From NCBI GenBank assembly GCA_016291375.1, contig JAEEXE010000007.1, forward strand, positions 39,546 to 103,545: a DNA stretch of 64,000 nt, written 5' to 3'. This stretch comes from Butyrivibrio sp. Lineage in GTDB: Bacteria; Bacillota; Clostridia; Lachnospirales; Lachnospiraceae. The position numbers and the translations under genes were made by a program. Positions 8,225-16,233 of the stretch are shown here, in pieces. Position 1 is the stretch's first letter, and each line of letters starts with the position of its first letter. Below the pieces are notes generated by a model. The model was not told where the DNA came from and ran no database searches. It saw only the letters and a program-made list of their open reading frames with translations.

Positions 8225-9793
8225 TTAAAAAATTCCTTTCAAGCTCTCAATCGGTATTTTGATGGTAACTATGGTTCCGATGCCCTCTTCCGAATCAACA
8301 TCGAATATTGTCTTATCTTCAGTAACCATCTTAAGTCGAAGCGATGCGTTTATAACACCGACTCTTCCTTTTTCCTGAAGCATATTGATGTTGGCATTTC
8401 TCATGGATTCAAGAAGTTTGGTGGTTTCCTCCGCGGACATACCGTTTCCGGTATCCTCAACTTCGATGTAAAGCATATCCTCTTTTTCATATATTCTAAG
8501 GAATATCCAGCCATTGGAAATCTTGCTCTCAATGCCATGAACACAGGCATTCTCAACAAAAGTAACTATAGTAAGCTTGGGCACCTTGAATTCCAGACAC
8601 TCATCACCAACATCTATGGAATAGGATAATCTGTCTCCAAACCTATACTTCTGAAGCTCAAGATAATTTTCCACAAAGCCAATCTCCTGCTCTATAGTAA
8701 CATTATCCTGGTTCCACTCAGTATACTGGCGCTGGAGCTTGGCCAATTTCTCAACCATATACGCTGTCTCTGACTCTTTTTTTATAATGCTGTGCATACG
8801 TATGCTCTCAAGAGCGTTAAAAAGAAAATGCGGGTTGATCTGACTGTGGAGCGCATGGAGCTCAGCGTGTTGCCTCGTCAGCACCATCTCCTGTTCTCTT
8901 AGCTTATAGCTGTAAGCAATTCGATTGATCCAGGTTATGAGCGCAGCGGGAAGAAAGATATTCAGTATTCCCAAAAGAACAAGCTGCCATCCCCAGTTCT
9001 TAAACCATCCTTTCATGTTATGCCCGTTATTGATAACATGAATCTGAAAGTCCCGGTCATATATCTTCATATCAGCGGTATAGCCTATATTATTAAGCTC
9101 CGAAACCTTGTTGAAAGGACGGGCAATATTGGAATCCTTATTATTGGATAAAAGAATCCTGTCACTATCGCAGACGTAAGCCGGCATACCGGAGTTCATA
9201 TTGGAAAGGATCGTATTAAGTCTCGTATAATCAAGCTCAACCAAAAGAATGTTTTTGGACTCATGGTCGAAGTAATCAAGAGTTTTAAAGAAATAAACTC
9301 TTCGCTCATTACCTATGGTTCCTGCAGTATTTCTACCATAGTAAAAGAACAATCCGGCAGGAAGTCCTGATCTTCTGGCATATGCATACCATGGCTGCCC
9401 CTTCGCCTTGTCAATACTCTGAAACTGAGATCCATTGATCATCGAGGTGTTATTCGCATAGATAACATACTTAACATCACTTTGTCCCGAAACAAAACTG
9501 ATCAAGGTGTCGTCAAAAAAAGCCAGATATGCTTCATAATATTCAAGCGCCGAGGAATAATCCCTGTTCATGTAATTATATATATATCTGCTTGTATACA
9601 CGCTTCGTGCAAATCTTGCAGCTGTCTCAACCTCGCCCTGACAGGTATACTTGATCGCCTCGGCAACACTTTCCATCTCATGCAAAGTCTTGGTCTCTTC
9701 GGTACGTATAATACCCCCGACAACAACTGCATCCATGATCATAAGTGGAATTATTGCAAAAAACATGTATAGTATAATTAGTTTCTTTTTCAT
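8225..9793 (-). CDS. sensor histidine kinase, YesM type
   Basis: The 522-residue kinase has a transmembrane segment at residues 4-27, an extracellular dCache-like sensor to about residue 265, and a second membrane segment at about 270-292. The LytS/YesM kinase core carries the phosphorylated His in HSQINPHFLFNALE (near residue 320). The ATPase part has FVENACVHGIE (N box) and VEDTGNGMS (G1). It has no HAMP domain that I can recognise. It is the first gene of the kinase, regulator, binding protein and permease run. The ATG has no strong Shine-Dalgarno, so the exact start is less certain. Confidence 0.92.
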   Translation of the reverse strand: MKKKLIILYMFFAIIPLMIMDAVVVGGIIRTEETKTLHEMESVAEAIKYTCQGEVETAARFARSVYTSRYIYNYMNRDYSSALEYYEAYLAFFDDTLISFVSGQSDVKYVIYANNTSMINGSQFQSIDKAKGQPWYAYARRSGLPAGLFFYYGRNTAGTIGNERRVYFFKTLDYFDHESKNILLVELDYTRLNTILSNMNSGMPAYVCDSDRILLSNNKDSNIARPFNKVSELNNIGYTADMKIYDRDFQIHVINNGHNMKGWFKNWGWQLVLLGILNIFLPAALITWINRIAYSYKLREQEMVLTRQHAELHALHSQINPHFLFNALESIRMHSIIKKESETAYMVEKLAKLQRQYTEWNQDNVTIEQEIGFVENYLELQKYRFGDRLSYSIDVGDECLEFKVPKLTIVTFVENACVHGIESKISNGWIFLRIYEKEDMLYIEVEDTGNGMSAEETTKLLESMRNANINMLQEKGRVGVINASLRLKMVTEDKTIFDVDSEEGIGTIVTIKIPIESLKGIF

Positions 9794-9897
9794 AGAGACT
9801 ATTTTATCACATGGAAAAAGATATCGCGTAATTTATGGTATTATTATTTCATGATGATTCGTACATCTATGAACAAAACACCAAGGAGGCGTACAAC

Positions 9898-10230
9898 ATG
9901 GAAAAAAGATTCAGAGATTACATCAGACACTTTGAAAAGCTTGATTTTGACGTTCTTTCCGAGGAAGAGGTTGAACAGGAAAAAGAAGAGATCGGGCTTC
10001 ATGTAGATATACTTCAGCATGAGATGCTTAGAAAACTCGTTGTCACAATGGGAATATTTATCTGTGCATGTATCATTTTCTCAGCAGGCATTATCGCTAA
10101 TGTTCTTGTAGTTGACATCATTGGAATAGCTATATTTATCTGCGGTATTGTAATGGCATTTAGCTTCAAAGAGAGCAAAGATGCCATGACCAAACTTTGC
10201 GTATTTGTGGACAAGCTGACAATGCTATAA
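9898..10230 (+). CDS. small membrane protein of unknown function
   Basis: The 110-residue protein has a charged N-terminal half (about residues 1-50, rich in Glu/Lys, probably helical) and two hydrophobic segments (about 53-72 and 74-92). A short tail follows. I chose the ATG at 9898 because AAGGAGG lies eight bases before it; the longer frame from 9835 lacks one. It is transcribed away from the YesM gene. I recognise no family. Confidence 0.75.
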   Translation: MEKRFRDYIRHFEKLDFDVLSEEEVEQEKEEIGLHVDILQHEMLRKLVVTMGIFICACIIFSAGIIANVLVVDIIGIAIFICGIVMAFSFKESKDAMTKLCVFVDKLTML

Positions 10231-10293
10231 AAACATCTGTTGCACCGGGTAGTAAATATACTGCAAATGGTAATGTTTATGGGGATATACCTC

Positions 10294-10322
10294 TTGACAT
10301 CACCCACAAAAATGAGTATCAT
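10294..10322 (+). promoter_or_regulatory. sigma-A promoter of the tRNA-Leu pair
   Basis: TTGACA and TATCAT are 17 bases apart, and the -10 ends 15 bases before the first tRNA. The -35 is a perfect consensus, as expected for stable RNA genes. Confidence 0.85.
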
Positions 10323-10336
10323 TAACTACGTTGCTT

Positions 10337-10419
10337 GCAGGAGTGGCGGAATGGCAGACGCGCATGGTTCAGGTCCATGTGTTGGCAACAACATGAGGGT
10401 TCAAGTCCCTTCTCCTGCA
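10337..10419 (+). tRNA. tRNA-Leu (anticodon CAG)
   Basis: GCAGGAG and CTCCTGC form the acceptor stem with discriminator A. The anticodon stem CATGG/CCATG encloses TTCAGGT, giving anticodon CAG. A variable arm and GGTTCAAGTCC T-loop complete a class II leucine tRNA. It is 54 bases from the next tRNA-Leu and shares its promoter. Confidence 0.95.
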
Positions 10420-10473
10420 CTGGATTTTTTCCGGTGCAATGGTGAAGTTCATAGCCCTTAGGGGCACATATAT

Positions 10474-10558
10474 GCGGAAGTGTCGGAATTGGCAGACGAG
10501 CAAGACTAAGGATCTTGTGACTGTTTATGTCGTGTGGGTTCAAGTCCCATCTTCCGCA
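10474..10558 (+). tRNA. tRNA-Leu (anticodon AAG), second identical copy
   Basis: The sequence is base-for-base the same as the minus-strand gene at 2313-2397, with acceptor GCGGAAG/CTTCCGC, loop CTAAGGA and anticodon AAG. It is the second gene of a two-tRNA transcript. Confidence 0.95.
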
Positions 10559-10564
10559 CTAAAC

Positions 10565-10598
10565 AAAAGGAATCGGTTCATTGAACCGGTTCCTTTTT
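10565..10598 (+). terminator. terminator of the tRNA-Leu operon
   Basis: AAAGGAATCGGTTCA and TGAACCGGTTCCTTT pair with one G.T and end in a T run. It plays the same role as, but has a different stem sequence from, the terminator of the other tRNA-Leu copy. Confidence 0.9.
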
Positions 10599-10610
10599 GG
10601 TTTAGTGCGG

Positions 10611-10775
10611 AAGGGGACTCTCTCCCAGCAGCTTCGCTGCGTGGGTTCTGGGATTCACACTAGGCTCGTCAATACCTCGCCAAGTGTTCACCCATGGCTC
10701 GCACTAAGCTCATGTTTCGCGTTCCGCTCACACTCGCTAAGTGCTCTGCTCAAGGGATTCACACTAGACTAAGCC
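10611..10775. repeat. third, inverted copy of the tRNA-Leu-linked repeat
   Basis: The segment shares GGGACTCTC, CCAGCAGCTTCGCTGCGTGG, TTCACCCATGGCTCGCACTA and GTGCTCTGCTCAAGGGATTC with the complement of 2003-2257, but the middle has diverged. It lies just past the tRNA terminator, as on the other side. From here to 10916 I see no gene or further structure. Confidence 0.8.
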
Positions 10776-10916
10776 GTTTAGCAATCCAGCGTCTTTTGTT
10801 AACACTTTGTTTCAGCGATTTGCATTTACATACGCTTATTTAGTATAATGATGTGGGGATAAACATAATTATAAAAGGAGAATAATTAACGCTTACGTAA
10901 TAATAGGAGGGAAGAA

Positions 10917-11519
10917 ATGTTTAACTACATCAAATACAAGAGGTATGTAAGGTACCTAATGCAGTACTTCGGGGAACGGGTAAGAGGTATTGACTTTACT
11001 ATGAGGGACTTATCTCTCATTGAGGAAACAGGTGGAGTTCTGCACGGCTATTCCAAGACTGATGAAAAGCACGCGGAAGAAATTCTGGACTGCTTGGATG
11101 TTGACTGCAACAAGAAGCTACTGGACATAGGATGCGGAAAAGGCTCTTTTCTAAGAGATGCCAGCTATTTTCCCTTTGGAGAGATTGCAGGTCTTGAATA
11201 TTCTTCAGATCTTGCCAGCATAGCGATCCGCAATATGAAAAAGCTCAATCTTCAGCGAAGAGTTAAGATCATCCGCGGTGATGCCTGCAGATTCAATGGA
11301 TATGATAATTTTAATGTGTTCTATTTCTTTAATCCTTTCAACAAAGAAATTATGAACAGAGTGCTTAGAAAGATTCTCTACAAGCGCTCAGATCCATTCT
11401 GGCTTATCCTACACAATCCCGTATGCGCCGATGAAGTTCTCGAGCACGGATTAGTAGAAAAGCAAAGGCTTTTTGACAATGTAAAGCAGTACGAAACCGT
11501 AATTTATAAATGGGAGTAG
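10917..11519 (+). CDS. class I SAM-dependent methyltransferase
   Basis: The 200-residue cytoplasmic protein has motif I KKLLDIGCGKGSFL (about residues 64-77), an acidic residue after beta 2 in GLEYSSDLASIA, RGDACRF as motif II and FNVFYFFNPF as motif IV. The NPF triplet after motif IV resembles the NPPF/DPPY of N-methyltransferases, but the rest does not point to DNA. AGGAGGG lies six bases before the ATG. It is a single-gene unit with a terminator 50 bases downstream. Substrate unknown. Confidence 0.8.
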   Translation: MFNYIKYKRYVRYLMQYFGERVRGIDFTMRDLSLIEETGGVLHGYSKTDEKHAEEILDCLDVDCNKKLLDIGCGKGSFLRDASYFPFGEIAGLEYSSDLASIAIRNMKKLNLQRRVKIIRGDACRFNGYDNFNVFYFFNPFNKEIMNRVLRKILYKRSDPFWLILHNPVCADEVLEHGLVEKQRLFDNVKQYETVIYKWE

Positions 11520-11568
11520 TTTTTACAAACATAAGCTTCTCATATTACAAAACAGATCAATAAAGCTC

Positions 11569-11608
11569 AGGGCGTGAAAAGTCGCATCAGACTCTTCACG
11601 CCCTTTTT
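11569..11608. terminator. bidirectional terminator between convergent genes
   Basis: AGGGCGTGAA and TTCACGCCCT form a 10-bp stem with a 16-base loop and a T run on the plus strand. It separates the plus-strand methyltransferase from the minus-strand arginase-family gene. Confidence 0.85.
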
Positions 11609-11609
11609 A

Positions 11610-12395
11610 TCACTTCCAGGCTAAGCTCATCACCCTCAAATTAAACTCATCATTCCCGGCGATCGCAGCGCCGACATCGATTCCTTCCTGATCAAGGGCA
11701 CATTCACCGCAGATATCGACACCAATAAGCTTCCTATCAGGATCAGTCATGAGGCTATGAATATGGTCAAGCAGTTCTTCTTTTCCCATCTCTCCCTGAT
11801 CCCAGTTGGTTATAAGTTCATCTCTTTGTACTACATCCTTATCCACAGACAGATACAGCGGATATTCGGTCTTTGGAAGGCCGCTTTTAATATCATCAAG
11901 ATTATAAAAAGATACTTTGCTTCTGTCTTTTTCATCAAGCTGCGAAATAAGCTTAGAATCTGCCCCGATTATGTGAACATCCCTTACAAATGGATTATCC
12001 TGCAGAACCTTAAGGACCCAGCCCCCGCAGGATAAGATGTCTCCAAACATTGGCGGCTGCATGTCAGGATGATGATCAAAGACAATAAGAGAAAAAGGCT
12101 CTTTTACCATGGACAAAAGAATGTAAGACATATAATGATAGTTACCCGAATCTATGAAATGAAGCCCGTATAAACAATCTGTCAAAATCTTCTCTTTTAT
12201 CTCTAAGACAGCTCTATCATCGCACATGCAATTCGTGCCCGGTATATCTTTCATATCAAGCACCTTAACAGCTCTTTTTATCGTCAGTTCATCGCCCGTA
12301 ACCGCATCACAAAAACAAGAGCTTTTATCACTGCGATAAAAGCTCTCTTCTTCATAAACACCTGAAAAATTAAATACAGTAATATTGCCGTTCAT
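11610..12395 (-). CDS. arginase/agmatinase-family protein
   Basis: The 261-residue protein keeps the two-manganese signature of ureohydrolases: DSGNYHYMSY at the position of GGDHS, FDHHPDM (DxHxD) and LYLSVDKDVV (SxDxD). The third Asp cluster is in order and spacing, so a bound metal pair is likely. The family cleaves guanidino or related C-N bonds (arginine, agmatine, formiminoglutamate), and substrate cannot be chosen here because the usual substrate loop is not clear. It starts seven bases after the MecA-like gene, so they share a transcript. Confidence 0.75.
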   Translation of the reverse strand: MNGNITVFNFSGVYEEESFYRSDKSSCFCDAVTGDELTIKRAVKVLDMKDIPGTNCMCDDRAVLEIKEKILTDCLYGLHFIDSGNYHYMSYILLSMVKEPFSLIVFDHHPDMQPPMFGDILSCGGWVLKVLQDNPFVRDVHIIGADSKLISQLDEKDRSKVSFYNLDDIKSGLPKTEYPLYLSVDKDVVQRDELITNWDQGEMGKEELLDHIHSLMTDPDRKLIGVDICGECALDQEGIDVGAAIAGNDEFNLRVMSLAWK

Positions 12396-12402
12396 CTTGT
12401 CC

Positions 12403-13173
12403 TTATCTGGTCAGATCCGCTAAATGTACAATAGCATCGCTCTCTATGATCTTCTCGCCCTGTTCCTCGATAAACATTGCCTCAGGGGCATTTACAAGGA
12501 GGATCTCGGAATACTCAACTCCGGCCCTTCTCATATCATAGATTATCTCTTCCTTGGCAGACATAAGTCCTGCCATAAGGTAATACAGTCCGCCGTACTT
12601 ATACAAAACAGAATCAACAATCGGAAGCTTCTGAACAACCTTGGAAAATCTCTCCGCGTCTTCCAGATTGGTAAATTCCATCATATATTTTGCATATTCT
12701 GTAAGAGGCTGATAGCTTGCCTCGGGTTCCGGTAATTCAGCCTTATCTTCACCCTTGCCGTAAACCTTACTAATGGTATCCGAAACCTTGGTAATAACCT
12801 CGTTAAAAGCAACTCCTTTATCTCGTCCGGTCTTGGCCAGAATCTCCTCTATCTTCTCTTGTGTGAGAGTGTTGAGAACTGTCATCGCTGCTCCGCGAAT
12901 TCTCTCGGAAGCCTTCTTGATGTCTTCATTGGTCATCTTCACTGCAAAAATGCGCACACTTCCATCCATCATGATATTCTTACTCATCATCATAACTTCC
13001 GTCTCAGGGTTGTAGTCAAGCTGCTGACCAACCTCTTTACCCAGTTGAGCAAAGAAAGATGAAGTGTTCTCCGCACCGTTAATAACCGCCTCAGGAGTAA
13101 GTCCTATCTCATGAAGTTCTGATGCGGCAATACTGCATTCAACTGTTGTGTCATTCATTTTTACTATAATCAC
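12403..13173 (-). CDS. MecA-like adaptor protein
   Basis: The 256-residue protein has the MecA layout. The N-terminal domain starts MIIVKMNDTTVECSI and contains a tract on AxxLGKEVG/phospho-like helices. A variable linker lies at about 130-160. The C-terminal domain (about 165-250) has FTNLEDAERFSKVV, LYKYGGLYYLMAG and FIEEQGEKIIESDAI, matching the beta-alpha fold that binds ClpC. In Bacillus MecA targets proteins to ClpCP; a clpC gene lies at 43.2-45.8 kb. The start codon is GTG with AAGGAG upstream. It is longer than B. subtilis MecA (218 residues). Confidence 0.75.
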   Translation of the reverse strand: MIIVKMNDTTVECSIAASELHEIGLTPEAVINGAENTSSFFAQLGKEVGQQLDYNPETEVMMMSKNIMMDGSVRIFAVKMTNEDIKKASERIRGAAMTVLNTLTQEKIEEILAKTGRDKGVAFNEVITKVSDTISKVYGKGEDKAELPEPEASYQPLTEYAKYMMEFTNLEDAERFSKVVQKLPIVDSVLYKYGGLYYLMAGLMSAKEEIIYDMRRAGVEYSEILLVNAPEAMFIEEQGEKIIESDAIVHLADLTR

Positions 13174-13351
13174 TACGCATCATCTCCTTTCATGATTCTT
13201 TCTGTACTGTAATTATAGTTTATAACGTTAGCACTGTCCACATTAGAGTGCTAATTATTCTATAAAAAAACAATAAATACTTTTTACATCTATTGGCTTA
13301 CCCATAACAAATACGAAATCCGATCGAATTTCCTATATGTATATAAAATAT

Positions 13352-13401
13352 ATCGGCTTTTCCAAGATTCGTAATAACTTACATAACCTCAAAAAAGCCG
13401 A
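13352..13401 (-). terminator. possible terminator after the pilus operon
   Basis: ATCGGCTTTT and AAAAAGCCGAT can pair across a 29-base loop, just past the end of the last sortase gene. The T run is poor, so the call is weak. Confidence 0.4.
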
Positions 13402-13414
13402 TTTAATAACTTCT

Positions 13415-14062
13415 TTATTTTTTTCTTATATGTTTACTCTTCTCAGCAGCATCAAGCACATCGGGAACGCTTCCTACTTCTGAAGCTTTTCCTTTAAACT
13501 CACACCTTACGGTAACGCGGTTTGCACCGCCTATAGTGCAGGTAAAAAGAGTAAGATCCCATTCACCGGCATCCATCTCTTCGATATCATAAGATCCAAG
13601 AGTCTCTATATTGGTAACTTCATAGTAAAAACTCTTGCCGTTCATATCGGTCACAACCACTTCATCGCCGGTTGCAAGCTTATTAAGATTTCCAAAATGC
13701 TCCACATAGTTATGTCCTGCAATTATAAGGTTATTCTCATAAACTGAGCCCTTGTACCTGCATACGGAAACCTTGGCATTATCACTTGCCCATTCGCTCT
13801 GGATAGGAAGAAGTAATCCCAGGCTTGGAATTTCCACAGTTCCTATAAAACTCCTACCACCCACATCAACAACAGGCATATCCCCGGTCTCGTCATATTC
13901 AAGGACCATATCGGGCATCTGTTCCACAACTCCCACAAGAAGTTCACCCGAAGCCTCACCGGCCTGAGCACTCTCATTAAAGTTATGTCGCAAAAGAAAT
14001 GCCGCTGCACATATGCAGATAGCTCCTATCGCTATGTAAATGTATCCGGAAATTTTTTTCAC
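13415..14062 (-). CDS. sortase (second sortase of the pilus operon)
   Basis: The 215-residue protein has an N-terminal membrane anchor (about residues 5-24) and the sortase core. The catalytic triad is visible: His in IIAGHNYVEHFGNL, Cys in LTLFTCTIGG and Arg in ANRVTVRC. It lacks the long C-terminal membrane segment of class C enzymes and has a loop of the small housekeeping-like or class D type. It probably attaches the finished pilus or the LPQTG protein next door to the cell wall. The start is GTG with GAGGTG upstream. Confidence 0.85.
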   Translation of the reverse strand: MKKISGYIYIAIGAICICAAAFLLRHNFNESAQAGEASGELLVGVVEQMPDMVLEYDETGDMPVVDVGGRSFIGTVEIPSLGLLLPIQSEWASDNAKVSVCRYKGSVYENNLIIAGHNYVEHFGNLNKLATGDEVVVTDMNGKSFYYEVTNIETLGSYDIEEMDAGEWDLTLFTCTIGGANRVTVRCEFKGKASEVGSVPDVLDAAEKSKHIRKK

Positions 14063-14088
14063 TTATTTCACCTCTGAGAATTGTAGCA

Positions 14089-14118
14089 TACCCCATGAGC
14101 ACACAAACTCATGGGGTA
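14089..14118 (-). other. intergenic RNA hairpin between minor pilin and sortase
   Basis: TACCCCATGAG and CTCATGGGGTA form a perfect 11-bp stem with an 8-base loop. No T run follows on the minus strand, so it is more likely an mRNA processing or stability element than a terminator. Confidence 0.6.
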
Positions 14119-14122
14119 AGTA

Positions 14123-15229
14123 TCAAGCTTTTTTATGGTTTTTCCTTATTCCTTTGACAATGAAGAATATACCTACTATCAAAAGGATTGGAAGCGGCCA
14201 CCAGAGCTGTCCTGTCTGAGGAAGTCTCCTTGCACCAAGTACTGCAGGGAGATTTCTTATAGCTCCCAATACTTCGGGAAGTGAAGGTATTCCCGGAGGA
14301 CTACTGGGTGGACTTCCGGGTGGACTTCCCGGAGGTGTTCCCGGTGGTGGTGGCGGCGGTGGCGGCGGACTGTTAAACGTATTTGTCATCGTGTAAACGA
14401 CTATAAGTCCGTCTGCATTCTCCATCCTACTAATAGAAACCGAATAGGACGCATCACCCTCTATAGTTTCTTCAAACTCCCATATGTGACCCGGAGTATC
14501 TTTCCATCTGTAAGACCAGCCGTTATCACTGTTTAGCGTAACTCTGGTATATCTTTCACCATCTTTTCTGATGAGAACGGAAATAGATGTAGGTCTAACA
14601 TTCTCATTTCCGGAATCATTCCATCTCTTATGAAGTTCAAATTCAATCTCTTTATTTATATCAAACTTCTCGCACTTAGCTGTAGCCTCAGCAATATATT
14701 GTGCGCCGTCATATATCCACTCGTCATCGTCATCAAGCTGCGGAACAGATATAAGGAATGGTGCAAATACATATCTGCAATCATCCTGTATTACGTCATC
14801 CGTATTTATCAAATAAAATCCGAGCTCAACATTTGAAAATACTGCCTTTCCACCAACAGATACTGCGCTGTATGAAGGATTGTGCTGTAATACCGCATAT
14901 GGTCTTACTGCATCCAGTATCTCCTTCCACTGGCTCTGTGCCTTAGCCGGATCGGTTATGCTATTTATAGACACAGATGTGAGATTTGCATAATCAGGAT
15001 CTAGCGTAAATTCCCCATTATTTTTTACGCTGCCTATCTTATAAATATGAGATTGTGCGCCGTCAAACAGCATGTCATCGCCGAATTTATAGGTAACAGT
15101 AAGCGAACCTTTCTTGGAAAGGTCTATTTCGGATCTGGCATGAGACGTAACGGATAACGATCCGAAAACGGTCATAAATACCATCACCGCAACCAATATT
15201 CGGCTTAAGATATTCTTTCCTTTGTTCAT
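14123..15229 (-). CDS. LPQTG-anchored minor pilin / basal pilus protein
   Basis: The 368-residue protein is exported (signal peptide about 1-31, ending SHA). A Cna-B-like domain lies at about 195-285, with ELHKRWNDSG and a closing YTMTNTF strand. A Pro-rich segment with nine consecutive prolines and GTPPGSPPGS repeats spans about 288-320. It ends with the sorting signal RRLPQTGQ, a hydrophobic stretch and GIRKNHKKA. Proline-rich tails of this kind cross the cell wall in basal pilins such as SpaB or GBS104-type minor subunits. It lies between the two sortases, which fits the anchor role. Confidence 0.85.
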   Translation of the reverse strand: MNKGKNILSRILVAVMVFMTVFGSLSVTSHARSEIDLSKKGSLTVTYKFGDDMLFDGAQSHIYKIGSVKNNGEFTLDPDYANLTSVSINSITDPAKAQSQWKEILDAVRPYAVLQHNPSYSAVSVGGKAVFSNVELGFYLINTDDVIQDDCRYVFAPFLISVPQLDDDDEWIYDGAQYIAEATAKCEKFDINKEIEFELHKRWNDSGNENVRPTSISVLIRKDGERYTRVTLNSDNGWSYRWKDTPGHIWEFEETIEGDASYSVSISRMENADGLIVVYTMTNTFNSPPPPPPPPPGTPPGSPPGSPPSSPPGIPSLPEVLGAIRNLPAVLGARRLPQTGQLWWPLPILLIVGIFFIVKGIRKNHKKA

Positions 15230-15252
15230 AAAAACAATCCCTCTGGAAGCAA

Positions 15253-16104
15253 TTATTTCTCAATTACTCCTTTTGCCTTTTTAGGTTTCCTAGTTCTGAT
15301 CAAAAAGACTATAAATGCTATTACCAAAATCGGTGCACCAAGGAAAGGTGCAACTATCAAATTACTGTATCTCGTAGCGTCCGCAGGCACGATAAGCCTC
15401 GATTCTTCGCTATAATCAACACGTCTTGCCCTTACAAGCAGCCTGTGAGTATTGATACCATAGGGTGTGCAGGTTACAAGCGTGACGTATTCTTTTCCAT
15501 CGACAATTGCCAGGTCATTGGTCTCCTCAGGAAGAACAATGTTGATTTTATCAACCTGATATGCAAATGTCTGATCTAATATATGCAAAAGAAATGTATC
15601 ACCCACGATCATCTGATCGAGGTCTGAAAAAAGTTTTGAAGACGGAAGTCCTCTGTGCCCCGAAAGAACCACATGTGTGTTCTTAGTCCCCGTAGGAAAT
15701 GATGTACCTTCAAGATGTCCTATACCAACCTGCAATACCGACTCTTCGGTTCCATGATATATAGGAAGATTAACCCCAATATTCTCAATCTCTATATATC
15801 CCATTATACCTGTTCCGGTGACATTCATGATACTTTTGTATTTAGCAAGCTCATCATCGTCCAGGTTAAAATTCAGTGGTTTCTTGGCTAGCTCCTCGTT
15901 ATACTCACGAGCTTCTGACCACATCTTCGTGTAATCCTCCTGAGGAATATTATTTACAATTTCCTCGTAGTTGGATATAGCACGGCTCTGGTTCCTTGAA
16001 TTGATATAATTACTGACAGATGGATAGAGAAAAATACCTAGTCCCGCAACAAAGATCAGTCCAAATATTAAGTTAGGTATAATTTTGCGAAAGCCCTTCT
16101 TCAT
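15253..16104 (-). CDS. class C (pilus) sortase
   Basis: The 283-residue enzyme has two membrane segments (about 11-29 and 245-266), the class C arrangement. Catalytic His is in VVLSGHRGLP, Cys in VTLVTCTPYG and Arg in NTHRLLVRARR; TLVTCTPYG(I/V)NTHRLLVR is the class C hallmark. It joins pilin subunits by attacking the LPxTG Thr-Gly bond and transferring to a pilin Lys. The DPF/DPW lid sequence is not obvious upstream of the core; LNFNLDDDE occupies that place. It follows the major pilin gene by 129 bases with a strong hairpin in the gap. Confidence 0.92.
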   Translation of the reverse strand: MKKGFRKIIPNLIFGLIFVAGLGIFLYPSVSNYINSRNQSRAISNYEEIVNNIPQEDYTKMWSEAREYNEELAKKPLNFNLDDDELAKYKSIMNVTGTGIMGYIEIENIGVNLPIYHGTEESVLQVGIGHLEGTSFPTGTKNTHVVLSGHRGLPSSKLFSDLDQMIVGDTFLLHILDQTFAYQVDKINIVLPEETNDLAIVDGKEYVTLVTCTPYGINTHRLLVRARRVDYSEESRLIVPADATRYSNLIVAPFLGAPILVIAFIVFLIRTRKPKKAKGVIEK

Positions 16105-16151
16105 CTGACAGTCTTTACTTCTTCACCTTTTTTATTCTATGAATCTCATTT

Positions 16152-16184
16152 TATTCTCCGGGGGAAAGCCTTCCCCCGAAGAAT
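16152..16184 (-). terminator. strong hairpin between major pilin and sortase C
   Basis: TTCTCCGGGGGAA and TTCCCCCGAAGAA form a 13-bp stem with a four-base loop and one mismatch. Only AATAAAAT follows on the minus strand, so it probably gives partial termination or protects the abundant pilin mRNA end. Confidence 0.6.
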
Positions 16185-16233
16185 ACTATTATTCAACAAG
16201 ATTCAAATATAATACTTTCTTTCATACCGGGTA

